DNA from: Pseudomonas sp. IAC-BECa141
Lineage (GTDB): Bacteria > Pseudomonadota > Gammaproteobacteria > Pseudomonadales > Pseudomonadaceae
Assembly (NCBI RefSeq): GCF_020544405.1
Contig: NZ_CP065410.1
Location: forward strand, 1,054,001-1,118,000
Direction: 5' to 3'
Length of the DNA: 64,000 nt
Shown one piece after another: positions 55,829 through 64,000 of this stretch. Position numbers and translations under genes: made by a program. The stretch's first letter is position 1, and every line of letters starts with the position of its first letter. Below the pieces are notes generated by a model. It ran no database searches, was not told the DNA's origin, and worked only from the letters and a program-made list of their open reading frames with translations.

Positions 55829-55840
55829 GAAGTGCATGCT

Positions 55841-56620
55841 TTATTCCGGTGCGTGGTCGCGCAGAAACACCAGATTGTCGGGTTTCGATTGCTCGGCGCT
55901 GTAGCGATAACCCTGTACATCGAACTGCTTGAGGAGGGCCGGATCGTTGATTTTTTCCTGGATCACGAAGCGGCTCATCAGGCCCCGGGCCTTCTTGGCG
56001 TAGAAGCTGATGATCTTGTACTGGCCGTTCTTCAGGTCCTTGAACTCGGTATTGATGATGCGTGCGTTCAGGGCCGTGCGTTTGACGGCCGAGAAGTATT
56101 CGTTGGACGCCAGGTTCAGCAGCACGTCATCGCCCTGATCGGCCAGCGCTTCGTTCAGCCATTCGCTGATGCGCGTGCCCCAGAAGGCGTACAAGTCCTT
56201 GCCTCGGGCGTTGGCCAGTTTGGTGCCCATTTCCAGGCGATACGGCTGCATCAGGTCGAGCGGGCGCAGCAGGCCGTAGAGGCCGGAGAGCATGCGCAGG
56301 TGCCGTTGTGCATAATCGAAGTCGGCTTCGCTGAAACTCTGGGCGTCGAGTCCGGTGTAGACGTCGCCCTTGAAGGCCAGCAATGCCTGTTTGGCGTTTT
56401 CCGGTGTGAACGCCGGTGTCCAGCTGCCGAAGCGCGCGGCGTTGAGGCCGCCGATCTTGTCGGACACGTGCATCAGCTCGCTGATCTGCGCCGGGCTCAG
56501 TTCGCGCAGTTGCTGGATCAGTTCCTGGGAATGGTCGAGGTATTGCGGCTGGGTGAAGCGCTGGGTCGCCGGCGGTGTTTCGTAATCGAGGGTCTTGGCG
56601 GGGGAAATCACCATCAGCAT
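55841..56620 (-). CDS. yaaA: Peroxide stress protein YaaA
   Basis: A 259-residue cytoplasmic protein of the YaaA (DUF328) family. It begins [20 protein letters not shown] and contains [20 protein letters not shown] and [20 protein letters not shown]. In Escherichia coli, YaaA lowers free iron and DNA damage during hydrogen peroxide stress and has a DNA-binding helix-hairpin-helix. The ATG at 56620 has GGAG 8 bases upstream. It is monocistronic on the minus strand, between the algD upstream region and a repeat pair. Confidence 0.93.
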   Translation of the reverse strand: MLMVISPAKTLDYETPPATQRFTQPQYLDHSQELIQQLRELSPAQISELMHVSDKIGGLNAARFGSWTPAFTPENAKQALLAFKGDVYTGLDAQSFSEADFDYAQRHLRMLSGLYGLLRPLDLMQPYRLEMGTKLANARGKDLYAFWGTRISEWLNEALADQGDDVLLNLASNEYFSAVKRTALNARIINTEFKDLKNGQYKIISFYAKKARGLMSRFVIQEKINDPALLKQFDVQGYRYSAEQSKPDNLVFLRDHAPE

Positions 56621-56720
56621 GAAGTCGTCTCCTTTAATCGTGGGGGCGATTCTAGGGGGTTGGGGCGGATGACTCCAGCTATCAGGTCCATAGGTGATCG
56701 GTGGTGTGCCACCCAACCCT

Positions 56721-56830
56721 GATCGTTCCCACGCTCTGCGTGGGAATGCAGCCAGTGACGCTCTGCGTCACCCCGGCAGCGGACGCGGAGCGTCCGGGGA
56801 GGCGTTACCACGCAGAGCGTGGGAACGATC
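56721..56830. repeat. Second-type palindromic repeat, paired copies
   Basis: Two inverted copies of the ATCGTTCCCACGCTCTGCG repeat with inner GTGACGCTCTGCGTCAC and GGACGCGGAGCGTCC hairpins. Together they could fold into one long hairpin between yaaA and the deacetylase gene. Confidence 0.9.
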
Positions 56831-56901
56831 ATCTGTGTGCCTGCGGGAATTACTGTCGGATCGGCTATAGTGCCGCGCGGGTTTTGTTATGGAGACACCC
56901 T

Positions 56902-58026
56902 TTGCGCATTGTTCTTTTTTTCGCCGCGTGGCTGTTGAGCGTCGGTGCCGTTGCGGCGCCGGGCGATATCGCGACGCTGGATCGCAGCACCTGGCCGGAG
57001 AAGCTCGACAACCCGACCCTGTTCGACGTCGCCTCACGGGCGGAAATCCTGATGTTCGCCCGAGGCCTGCTCGGCACCGAAGCACTGGACGAAGCGGCGC
57101 TGGCCCAGCGTCTGGGACTGCGCACGGTCAATCTGGATGCGATCAACAGCCTGCGCGAGCGCCTGTGGCAGCGCCTGCTGGCCAACTACAACTTCGCCCA
57201 GCAAAGCTGCGATCAGGACGCCTCGTTTTGCTTCCTCGTCGAAGACTTGCCGACCCTGCGCGAGCAGGCGGCCAAATTCGTGGTCAGTGACGAGAGCTAC
57301 TACACCAAATGGGCCGAACCGAGCCGGATCTTCCATCTGCAGTACCTTGATGAGCTGATGCGCAAGGCTGCGCTGTCGCCGCAGACCAGCAGCGAACTCG
57401 ATCATTTCGCAGACTACGAGCGCAACGGCGACGACATGCACGATCGCCTGTTTCTGCTGAGTTTCGACAGCGCCGCCAACCTGCAACCGGACAATACCGA
57501 CTGGCTCACCGAGTACCTGCGCAAGTCGAACCTGAGCGGCACCTTTTTCATGTTGGGCAAGGATGTTCAGGCGCGGCTGGCCGATCGTTCGGTGAGCAGT
57601 CTGCAAGCGACGTTTTCGCAGCAGTGCGTCGGCGTTCAGGGCTGGGAATTCCGCTCTCACAGCCACTGGCAGGACTGGCAGGATTCGGTGCGACGCAGTG
57701 CCGACCTGGTGCGCAACAAGCTGCCGGAAAATTACGTGCCGCTGTTCCGTCCGCCGGAAGGCCAGCGTCGCAGCGATGCTGGGGGGTTCTTCAACAGTCA
57801 GGGCTTGCAAGTGGCGCTGTGGGACATCGATGCCCAGGACGGCGCCGGCAAGCTCAAGGGGGCTCCGAGCGCGCAGCGCGTGCTGACCCTGATGCTGTTG
57901 TGGCGACACGGAGTGATCAATTTCAACATGAAGCAGGATGCGGTGAAGACCGCGTTGCCGTGGCTGATCACACAGACTGCGCAAAGCGGCATCGGCTGGG
58001 AAGACTGTCAGAACGCGTTTCGCTGA
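56902..58026 (+). CDS. Polysaccharide-deacetylase-like exported protein
   Basis: A 374-residue exported protein. The start is taken as the TTG at 56902 (MRIVLFFAAWLLSVGAVAAP, a clear signal peptide cleaved near residue 19), with GGAG 7 bases upstream. The C-terminal half resembles the NodB deacetylase fold. The Asp motif is LLSFDSAANL, SGTFFMLGKDV matches the strand after it, and a His-rich motif EFRSHSHWQDW may bind metal. It also has LFRPPEG and ALWDIDAQD, which are common to this fold. The substrate is unknown; action on a periplasmic polysaccharide is inferred. It is not part of the alginate operon. Confidence 0.78.
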   Translation: MRIVLFFAAWLLSVGAVAAPGDIATLDRSTWPEKLDNPTLFDVASRAEILMFARGLLGTEALDEAALAQRLGLRTVNLDAINSLRERLWQRLLANYNFAQQSCDQDASFCFLVEDLPTLREQAAKFVVSDESYYTKWAEPSRIFHLQYLDELMRKAALSPQTSSELDHFADYERNGDDMHDRLFLLSFDSAANLQPDNTDWLTEYLRKSNLSGTFFMLGKDVQARLADRSVSSLQATFSQQCVGVQGWEFRSHSHWQDWQDSVRRSADLVRNKLPENYVPLFRPPEGQRRSDAGGFFNSQGLQVALWDIDAQDGAGKLKGAPSAQRVLTLMLLWRHGVINFNMKQDAVKTALPWLITQTAQSGIGWEDCQNAFR

Positions 58027-58375
58027 AAAACGGCAAGAGCCCGGAAATATGGGGCTTGGGGTGAATTTTTTGCAGGATTCGATGCAGGCGGACTTCCGAC
58101 TCTAACGGGGGCAGGGCGGTCCGCCAAGGGCTTTTCGTCACTTTGCAAAATAAACTTCAAAAAAGCGTCAAAGTGCTTTTTTCTGTCACGGGTTTTGGAG
58201 TATTACGAAGTCAGACCGCCGAAACCTGCAACACAGGTGGCGTCTTCCAAGACCCATTTTGTGTGCGGTTCACCTGCTATCCCGACAAAAGCTGTGCAGG
58301 TGGATTCGGCAGTCACTTCGAGGCGCAGCACCGCCGAGGTATTGCGTCGAATGGCTCCCACAAAGGTGACCGAGT
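58027..58375. other. Intergenic region before phoH
   Basis: 349 bases between the deacetylase-like gene and the PIN-PhoH gene. I see no convincing gene and no strong terminator or palindrome. The promoter of the PhoH gene is expected here. An AAAAAAGCG-rich stretch near 58155-58180 could be an AT-rich promoter element, but this is weak. Confidence 0.5.
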
Positions 58376-59770
58376 ATGGATGATCACGGACGTAGCCCCT
58401 CCTCCAACCAGCCAATCCTTTATGTACTCGATACCAACGTACTGATTCACGATCCGAACGCCCTGCTGAATTTCGAAGAACACCACGTCGCGATCCCGAT
58501 GACCGTGCTTGAAGAGCTGGACAAGCTCAAGAGCGGGCATCACAGCGTGGCCGCCGAATGCCGTCAGGCGATCCGCCTGATCGACAAGACCCTGGGCGAT
58601 GCTTCCCCGGAAGATGTCGAGCTGGGGGTGCCGATCCAGCGCGGCAAGGGCGGTCCGAAGGGCTTGCTGTCAATTCTGATGAGCAAGCAGGCCGAATCGA
58701 ACCTGATTCTGCCCGAGCATCTGAACGACAACAAAATCATCAACCAGCTGATCGACCTGCACACCCGCGACCCGAAAAAACCGGTGGTGCTGGTCACCAA
58801 AGACATCAACATGCGCCTCAAGGCGCGCGCCTGCGGGATTGACGCCGAGGACTACAGCACCGACCAACTGGTCGACGACGTGTCCCTGCTGCCCAACGGC
58901 TATCACAACATGACCGGCTCCTTCTGGGACCGTGTGAGCAAGGTCGAAACCCGTCAGGACCATGGCCGCACCTGGCATCAGGTGCAATTGACCGATAACC
59001 TGCCGGCCGTGCACATCAACGAATTCATCATTGATGAGCAAGGGTTTGTCGGCTGGATCAAGGAGATTGAGGAGGACCGTCTGCTGATCCTCGACCTGCA
59101 TCAGGAACCGCTGCTGCACCAGGAAGCCTGGGGCCTCAAGCCACGGGACATCTATCAGAGTCTGGCGCTGTATGCGCTGCTGGATCCGGACATTCACCTG
59201 GTCAATCTGTCCGGCGCCGCCGGCTCGGGTAAAACCATTCTGGCGCTGGCCGCTGCGATCGAGCAGACCATGGTCAGCAAGCGCTATCGTCGCATCATCG
59301 CCACCCGCAGCGTGCAGGGCCTGGACCAGGAAATCGGCTTCCTGCCCGGCACCGAAGCGGAAAAAATGGAGCCTTGGCTGGGCGCCATCACCGACAACCT
59401 CGAAGCCTTGCACATGGATGACGAAAACACCCATGGCAGCGTCGACTACATCCTCAGCAAAGTGCCGTTGCAGTTCAAATCGCTCAATTACATTCGCGGT
59501 CGCAGCTTCCAGCAGAGCCTGATCCTGATCGACGAATGCCAGAACCTCACGCCGCACCAGATGAAAACCATCATCACCCGGGCCGGCGCCGGTTCCAAAG
59601 TGGTGTGCCTGGGCAACCTGGCACAGATCGACACCCCTTACCTGTCCGCGACCAGCTCCGGGCTGACCTACCTGACCGAACGCTTCAAGGATTTCCCCAA
59701 CGGTGTGCACATCACCCTGCAAGGGGTGCCTCGCTCGATCCTGGCCGAATACGCCGAATCGCATCTGTAA
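58376..59770 (+). CDS. PIN-PhoH family ATPase
   Basis: A 464-residue fusion of an N-terminal PIN-type ribonuclease domain (about residues 12-150; LYVLDTNVLIHDPNALL, acidic residues in VLEELDKLK and VTKDINMRLKA) and a C-terminal PhoH ATPase domain (about 255-460). The ATPase has Walker A GAAGSGKT and Walker B LILIDECQN. PIN-PhoH proteins are thought to be RNA helicase/ribonuclease enzymes. The ATG at 58376 has AGGTGA 6 bases upstream. It has its own terminator and is followed by moaC. Confidence 0.92.
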   Translation: MDDHGRSPSSNQPILYVLDTNVLIHDPNALLNFEEHHVAIPMTVLEELDKLKSGHHSVAAECRQAIRLIDKTLGDASPEDVELGVPIQRGKGGPKGLLSILMSKQAESNLILPEHLNDNKIINQLIDLHTRDPKKPVVLVTKDINMRLKARACGIDAEDYSTDQLVDDVSLLPNGYHNMTGSFWDRVSKVETRQDHGRTWHQVQLTDNLPAVHINEFIIDEQGFVGWIKEIEEDRLLILDLHQEPLLHQEAWGLKPRDIYQSLALYALLDPDIHLVNLSGAAGSGKTILALAAAIEQTMVSKRYRRIIATRSVQGLDQEIGFLPGTEAEKMEPWLGAITDNLEALHMDDENTHGSVDYILSKVPLQFKSLNYIRGRSFQQSLILIDECQNLTPHQMKTIITRAGAGSKVVCLGNLAQIDTPYLSATSSGLTYLTERFKDFPNGVHITLQGVPRSILAEYAESHL

Positions 59771-59781
59771 CCGTCAAACGC

Positions 59782-59813
59782 AACCGGGCGACTGCAAAGT
59801 CGCCCGGTTTTTT
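59782..59813 (+). terminator. Rho-independent terminator after the PIN-PhoH gene
   Basis: AACCGGGCGACT (59782-59793) / AGTCGCCCGGTT (59798-59809) is a 12-bp stem followed by a T run on the plus strand. It lies 11 bases past the stop. Confidence 0.92.
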
Positions 59814-59871
59814 ATGTGCGCAATTCTGACCCCCAGGTTTACAATCGACGCTCCTGATCAGGAGTAATCCC

Positions 59872-60345
59872 GTGCTGACTCATCTCGATTCCCAAGGTCG
59901 CGCCAACATGGTCGACGTCACCGAAAAAGCCGTGACGTTCCGTGAAGCGACGGCCCAAGCGCTGGTGCGCATGCTGCCCGACACCCTGCAGATGATCGTC
60001 AGCGGCGGCCATCCCAAGGGCGACGTGTTCGCCGTGGCGCGCATTGCCGGCATTCAGGCGGCGAAGAAAACCAGTGACCTGATTCCCCTGTGCCATCCGT
60101 TGATGCTGACCGGCGTCAAGGTCGAGCTCAGTGCCGAAGGCGATGACGCGGTGCGCATCGTCGCCCGCTGCAAACTGTCCGGGCAGACCGGCGTCGAGAT
60201 GGAAGCGCTGACCGCCGCCAGCGTCGCCGCCCTGACCATCTACGACATGTGCAAGGCCGTGGATCGTGGCATGACCATCGAAAGCGTGCGTCTGCTGGAA
60301 AAGGTCGGCGGCAAGAGCGGGCATTTCCAGGCGGAGCAGCCATGA
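59872..60345 (+). CDS. moaC: Cyclic pyranopterin monophosphate synthase MoaC
   Basis: A 157-residue molybdenum cofactor enzyme that works with MoaA to make cyclic pyranopterin monophosphate. The catalytic motif [17 protein letters not shown] ([12 protein letters not shown]) carries the active-site Lys and Asp. The N-terminus [20 protein letters not shown] is typical, as are [20 protein letters not shown] and [12 protein letters not shown]. It starts at a GTG (59872) with GGAG 7 bases upstream. Its stop overlaps the moaD start (ATGA). Confidence 0.97.
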   Translation: MLTHLDSQGRANMVDVTEKAVTFREATAQALVRMLPDTLQMIVSGGHPKGDVFAVARIAGIQAAKKTSDLIPLCHPLMLTGVKVELSAEGDDAVRIVARCKLSGQTGVEMEALTAASVAALTIYDMCKAVDRGMTIESVRLLEKVGGKSGHFQAEQP

Positions 60346-60584
60346 ACCTGACCGTGAAATTTTTTGCCCGTTACCGCGAGGCGCTGGGCGTGGACTCGGT
60401 GAAGGTCGAGGGTGACTTCGCCACCGTCGATGACGTTCGTGCGTTGCTGGTGCAGCGTGACGGCGCCGAGGTGCTGAGCGAGCAGAATCTGATGTGCGCG
60501 CGCAACGAAGACCTCTGCCAGCTCGACGAGCCGGTGGCGGATGGCGACGAAGTGGCATTTTTCCCCACCGTGACCGGAGGCTGA
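60342..60584 (+). CDS. moaD: Molybdopterin synthase small subunit MoaD
   Basis: An 80-residue ubiquitin-like sulfur carrier ending in the obligatory Gly-Gly (FFPTVTGG), which is thiocarboxylated and donates sulfur in molybdopterin synthesis. It has the usual MoaD start [16 protein letters not shown]. The ATG overlaps the moaC stop by 4 bases, and moaE begins 3 bases after its stop. Confidence 0.96.
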   Translation: MNLTVKFFARYREALGVDSVKVEGDFATVDDVRALLVQRDGAEVLSEQNLMCARNEDLCQLDEPVADGDEVAFFPTVTGG

Positions 60585-60587
60585 GCC

Positions 60588-61040
60588 ATGCGCATTCGAG
60601 TGCAGTCCGAACCGTTCGATCCGGGCGCCGAAGTCAACGCGATGCACGCGGCCAATGTCGGCGTTGGCGCGGTGGTGAGTTTCGTCGGCTACGTGCGTGA
60701 CTTCAACGATGGCCTCGATGTCGCCGGAATGTTCCTCGAACACTATCCGGGCATGACCGAAAAGGCCCTCGGCAAGATCGCCGTAGAGGCCGAGCAACGC
60801 TGGCCGCTGTTGAAGCTGGAAGTGCTGCACCGCATCGGCGCGCTGGAACCGGGCGAACCGATCGTGTTTGTCGCCTCCGCCAGTGCCCACCGCCAGGCGG
60901 CGTTCGACGCCTGCGCCTTTGTCATGGATTACCTGAAAACCCGCGCGCCGTTCTGGAAGAAAGAGAACACCAGCGACGGCCCGCGCTGGGTTGAAGGCCG
61001 TGACAGCGATCATGCGGCGGCGGATCGCTGGAAGCAGTAA
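60588..61040 (+). CDS. moaE: Molybdopterin synthase large subunit MoaE
   Basis: A 150-residue catalytic subunit that forms molybdopterin with MoaD. It has GAVVSFVGYVRDFNDG, MFLEHYPGMTEKAL and HRIGALEPGEPIVFVASASA. The catalytic Lys region is APFWKKE. It is the last gene of the moaCDE operon, with a REP pair after it. The start ATG at 60588 has GGAGG upstream. Confidence 0.96.
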   Translation: MRIRVQSEPFDPGAEVNAMHAANVGVGAVVSFVGYVRDFNDGLDVAGMFLEHYPGMTEKALGKIAVEAEQRWPLLKLEVLHRIGALEPGEPIVFVASASAHRQAAFDACAFVMDYLKTRAPFWKKENTSDGPRWVEGRDSDHAAADRWKQ

Positions 61041-61065
61041 TTCCTCTGTCGACTTAGAGTCAGTC

Positions 61066-61130
61066 TTCGCGAGCAAGCTCGCTCCCACAGGTTTTAGATA
61101 ATCCTCGTGGGAGCGAGCTTGCTCGCGAAG
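61066..61130. repeat. REP pair, inward orientation
   Basis: TTCGCGAGCAAGCTCGCTCCC and the inverted copy GGGAGCGAGCTTGCTCGCGAA with a short loop, after moaE. Confidence 0.9.
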
Positions 61131-61211
61131 AGGCCATCCGAATCACCAATTCCCTCAAGTTCACCTCCCCGACCATCGGCCAGAAATGATCGGTCTCGCC
61201 CAATTGACGAT

Positions 61212-61248
61212 TTGTACGTAAAAGTCCAGTATGGATTTACAAGTACAA
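61212..61248. promoter_or_regulatory. Imperfect palindrome upstream of the amino acid binding protein gene
   Basis: TTGTACGTAAA (61212-61222) and TTTACAAGTACAA (61236-61248) form an inverted repeat with a two-base insert in one arm. It lies about 75 bases before the ATG at 61321, so it could be an operator, or a promoter-overlapping regulator site. No known regulator can be assigned. Confidence 0.45.
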
Positions 61249-61320
61249 AAAAGGTCTTTCCCCGTTTCAGCTTTTTTCTTCTGTCTTGCCAAACCAACAA
61301 CAACCCGCGAGAGAACGAAC

Positions 61321-62097
61321 ATGAAGAAATTCCCCCTCATCACCGGTCTGGCACTGAGCCTGTTGGCGTGCAGCAGCGCGTTCGCCGCCGAGAAAACCCT
61401 GCGCATCGGTATCGAGGCGGCGTATCCGCCCTTCGCCTCGAAAACCGACAAGGGTGAAATCGTCGGTTTCGACTACGACATCGGCAACGCCCTGTGCGCG
61501 CAGATGCAGGTCAAGTGCGTGTGGGTCGAGGGCGAGTTCGACGGTCTGATTCCTTCCCTGAAAGTGAAGAAAATCGATATGGCGCTGTCGTCCATGACCA
61601 TCAACGAAGATCGCAAGAAGTCGGTGGACTTCACCCACAAGTACTATTTCACCTCGTCGCGGCTGGTGATGAAGGAAGGCGCGAGCGTCGATGACCAGTA
61701 CGCCAGCCTCAAGGGCAAGACCGTTGGCGTGCAGCGTGCGACCACTACCGACCGCTACGCCACCGAGGTGTTCGAGCCCAAGGGCATCAACGTCAAGCGT
61801 TACGGCAACAACGAAGAAATCTACATGGACCTGGCGGCCGGGCGTCTCGACGCGATTTTCGCCGACACCATTCCGCTGACCGACTTCCTGTCGATGCCTC
61901 GGGGCAAGGGTTACGCCTTTGTCGGGCCCGAGTTGAAGGACCCGAAATACGTGGGCGAGGGCGCGGGGATTGCGGTGCGCAAGGGCAACACCGAGCTGGT
62001 CAGCCAGTTGAACACCGCCATCGACGGCATTCGCGCCAGTGGTGAGTATCAGAAGATTTCCGAGAAGTACTTCAAGTCGGACATCTACGGCGACTGA
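61321..62097 (+). CDS. Basic amino acid ABC transporter substrate-binding protein
   Basis: A 258-residue periplasmic binding protein with a signal peptide (about residues 1-22, ending SSAFAAE). It belongs to the lysine/arginine/ornithine (HisJ/ArtJ-like) type: [14 protein letters not shown] at the start, [30 protein letters not shown], and [13 protein letters not shown]. It stands without permease genes beside it, and is convergent with dauR. In P. aeruginosa a similar binding protein lies next to the dau operon, so D- or L-arginine binding is plausible. Confidence 0.88.
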   Translation: MKKFPLITGLALSLLACSSAFAAEKTLRIGIEAAYPPFASKTDKGEIVGFDYDIGNALCAQMQVKCVWVEGEFDGLIPSLKVKKIDMALSSMTINEDRKKSVDFTHKYYFTSSRLVMKEGASVDDQYASLKGKTVGVQRATTTDRYATEVFEPKGINVKRYGNNEEIYMDLAAGRLDAIFADTIPLTDFLSMPRGKGYAFVGPELKDPKYVGEGAGIAVRKGNTELVSQLNTAIDGIRASGEYQKISEKYFKSDIYGD

Positions 62098-62109
62098 CAG
62101 TCCGCCATA

Positions 62110-62179
62110 GCTGGCACGCCAGCTCCCACAGAGATTTTCGGTGTACACAAAACCTGTGGGAGCTGGCTTGCCAGCGATG
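62110..62179. repeat. Variant REP-like pair (GCTGGC core)
   Basis: GCTGGCACGCCAGCTCCCACA and the inverted TGTGGGAGCTGGCTTGCCAGC. It resembles the GCGAGC REP but has a different core palindrome. It lies between the convergent binding protein and dauR genes. Confidence 0.85.
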
Positions 62180-62205
62180 AGGCCGTCAGATTCACCGCAA
62201 AATCT

Positions 62206-62847
62206 TCAGCCCTTCAATTCCTTCAAATGCTTGTACACCGTCGCCCGTCCCATGTTCAGGACATTGGCCACATAGTTCGAGGCGCTCTTGCCCTTGAACG
62301 CCCCCTCGGCGTGCAGCGCCAGCACGAGTTCGCGTTTGTGATCACGGGTCAGCAGGTTCAGGCTCAGTTGCCGTTCGCGCAGCCAGGCGTGCAGGAAAGT
62401 GTTGATCCGCTCCTGCCAGTCATCGCGAAACAGCGAGTCCGGTTGCGGGATCAGCTTGCTCGGCGAGAGGAACAGGTCCAGCGCAGCCTTGGCATTCTCG
62501 AACAGCGAAATATTCAGGTTGATGCACAGCACCGCCAGCGGATGACCTTCGCTGTCACGCAGCACGGTGCTCAGGCTGCGAATCTTCTGGCCGTCCCAGT
62601 TGAGCTTTTCGTACGGGCCGATGTTCCGTTCGCTGACGTCGTCGCTGAGCATGTCTTCCAGCGACGATTCATCGCCGATCACCCGTTTCGACAGGTTGTT
62701 GGCGATGTAGTCGACCTTCTGCGTGCGCAGGTCATGCAGCACCACTTCGGCATGGGGAAAGAACAGCGTGGCGATGGCGTCGGCGATGGCGTGGTAGTTA
62801 TCCAGCGCGGCGTCATGCAGCTCGGGCGTGTGTTCGGGGGCGGTCAT
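62206..62847 (-). CDS. dauR: DauR-like helix-turn-helix regulator (YheO type)
   Basis: A 213-residue regulator with an N-terminal PAS-like YheO domain (about residues 15-130; YHAIADAIATLFFPHAEVVL, SLSTVLRDSEGHPLAVLCIN). A C-terminal helix-turn-helix ends in SNYVANVLNMGRATVYKHL. It follows dauA on the minus strand by 93 bases, the same order as dauA-dauR in P. aeruginosa, where DauR represses the operon until D-arginine is present. The ATG at 62847 has GGAG 10 bases upstream. Confidence 0.85.
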   Translation of the reverse strand: MTAPEHTPELHDAALDNYHAIADAIATLFFPHAEVVLHDLRTQKVDYIANNLSKRVIGDESSLEDMLSDDVSERNIGPYEKLNWDGQKIRSLSTVLRDSEGHPLAVLCINLNISLFENAKAALDLFLSPSKLIPQPDSLFRDDWQERINTFLHAWLRERQLSLNLLTRDHKRELVLALHAEGAFKGKSASNYVANVLNMGRATVYKHLKELKG

Positions 62848-62940
62848 AACTGTGGAGCTCCAGGCAACGTCAGCGCCCCCGTGATCCGGGGGCGTTGCGA
62901 GTGTGCCGCAATCCGTCGGGCGCGTCATCCGGGCGGACGG

Positions 62941-64000
<1,060 letters not shown>

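Larger units (their letters stand above)
55030..55840 (-). promoter_or_regulatory. algD upstream region (long, AT-rich control region)
   Basis: No gene is supported in these 811 bases; the short open frames here have poor codon use. A GAACTT hexamer at 55147-55152 (minus strand) could be the -35 box of an AlgU-type promoter, but I see no matching -10 box at the right distance. AGTGCACTC occurs twice (55093-55101 and 55168-55176). The stretch from about 55500 to 55700 is markedly AT-rich and could bind IHF or H-NS-type proteins. The algD promoter of P. aeruginosa is known to have a long leader and distant binding sites; that this region does the same is inference. Confidence 0.5.

Noticed and set aside
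55030..55840. Antiphage or mobile island before algD
   Set aside because: No integrase, tRNA, direct att-like repeats or defence-type genes are visible, only AT-rich non-coding DNA.
58143..58375. Non-coding RNA before the PIN-PhoH gene
   Set aside because: I found no stable inverted repeat or terminator within the stretch, so there is nothing to support it.

Overview
The window is chromosomal DNA of a fluorescent Pseudomonas, most likely of the P. fluorescens species group. The evidence is a complete twelve-gene alginate operon, a tyrosine/homogentisate degradation cluster with its IclR repressor, a D-arginine (dauA/dauR) locus, a TonB receptor with its FecI/FecR pair, and many REP palindromes built on the core GGGAGCGAGCTTGCTCGC. 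GC content looks high and uniform, except for AT-richer stretches at about 27.9-28.5 kb and in the algD upstream region (about 55.0-55.8 kb). No tRNA, rRNA, CRISPR array, integrase or transposase was seen.

Layout. 0-5 kb: the end of a MalT/LuxR-type regulator, then a large DUF6543 (dermonecrotic-toxin-like) gene broken into two frames at an A7 run. 5-10.7 kb: hmgR, divergent from hmgA-fahA-maiA and an aromatic-acid MFS transporter; this is homogentisate catabolism with a clear palindromic operator. 10.7-18.9 kb: housekeeping and stress genes, namely a frameshifted SirB1-type gene, a leucine-dehydrogenase-like gene lacking a key lysine, yebG with a LexA box, psiE, a serine transporter with L-serine dehydratase and a divergent LysR gene, and an HPF-like gene. 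18.9-27 kb: an iron-uptake region with a decayed FecA-like receptor remnant, a Fur-box-like site, three membrane accessory genes, fecI/fecR, a TonB receptor, an AraC regulator and an EamA exporter. 27.9-38.3 kb: a DUF2165 protein, a 2-hydroxyacid reductase, repeat-rich intergenic DNA, a DUF6124 gene with a structured leader, a LysR regulator divergent from an AaeAB-like efflux operon, and an SDR gene. 38.4-55.0 kb (minus strand): algD-8-44-K-E-G-X-L-I-J-F-A. 55-64 kb: yaaA, a polysaccharide-deacetylase-like protein, a PIN-PhoH ATPase, moaCDE, a basic amino acid binding protein, dauR and the truncated dauA.

How the genes work together. HmgA, FahA and MaiA convert homogentisate to fumarate and acetoacetate, and HmgR probably represses them through overlapping ATTACG half-sites. 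The alginate operon makes GDP-mannuronate (AlgA, AlgD), polymerises it (Alg8, Alg44), modifies it in the periplasm (AlgG, AlgX, AlgI, AlgJ, AlgF, AlgL) and exports it (AlgK, AlgE). Three REP pairs lie inside this operon, and one has become part of the apparent algK signal-peptide coding sequence. The 61-64 kb locus fits D-arginine use.

The observations most worth a second look are the REP-in-algK event, the DUF6124 leader with two mutually exclusive hairpins, the loss of the catalytic lysine in the leucine-dehydrogenase-like protein, the A7 frameshift in the DUF6543 gene, and the deletion scar in the FecA-like remnant. I did not find a clearly new multi-gene system.
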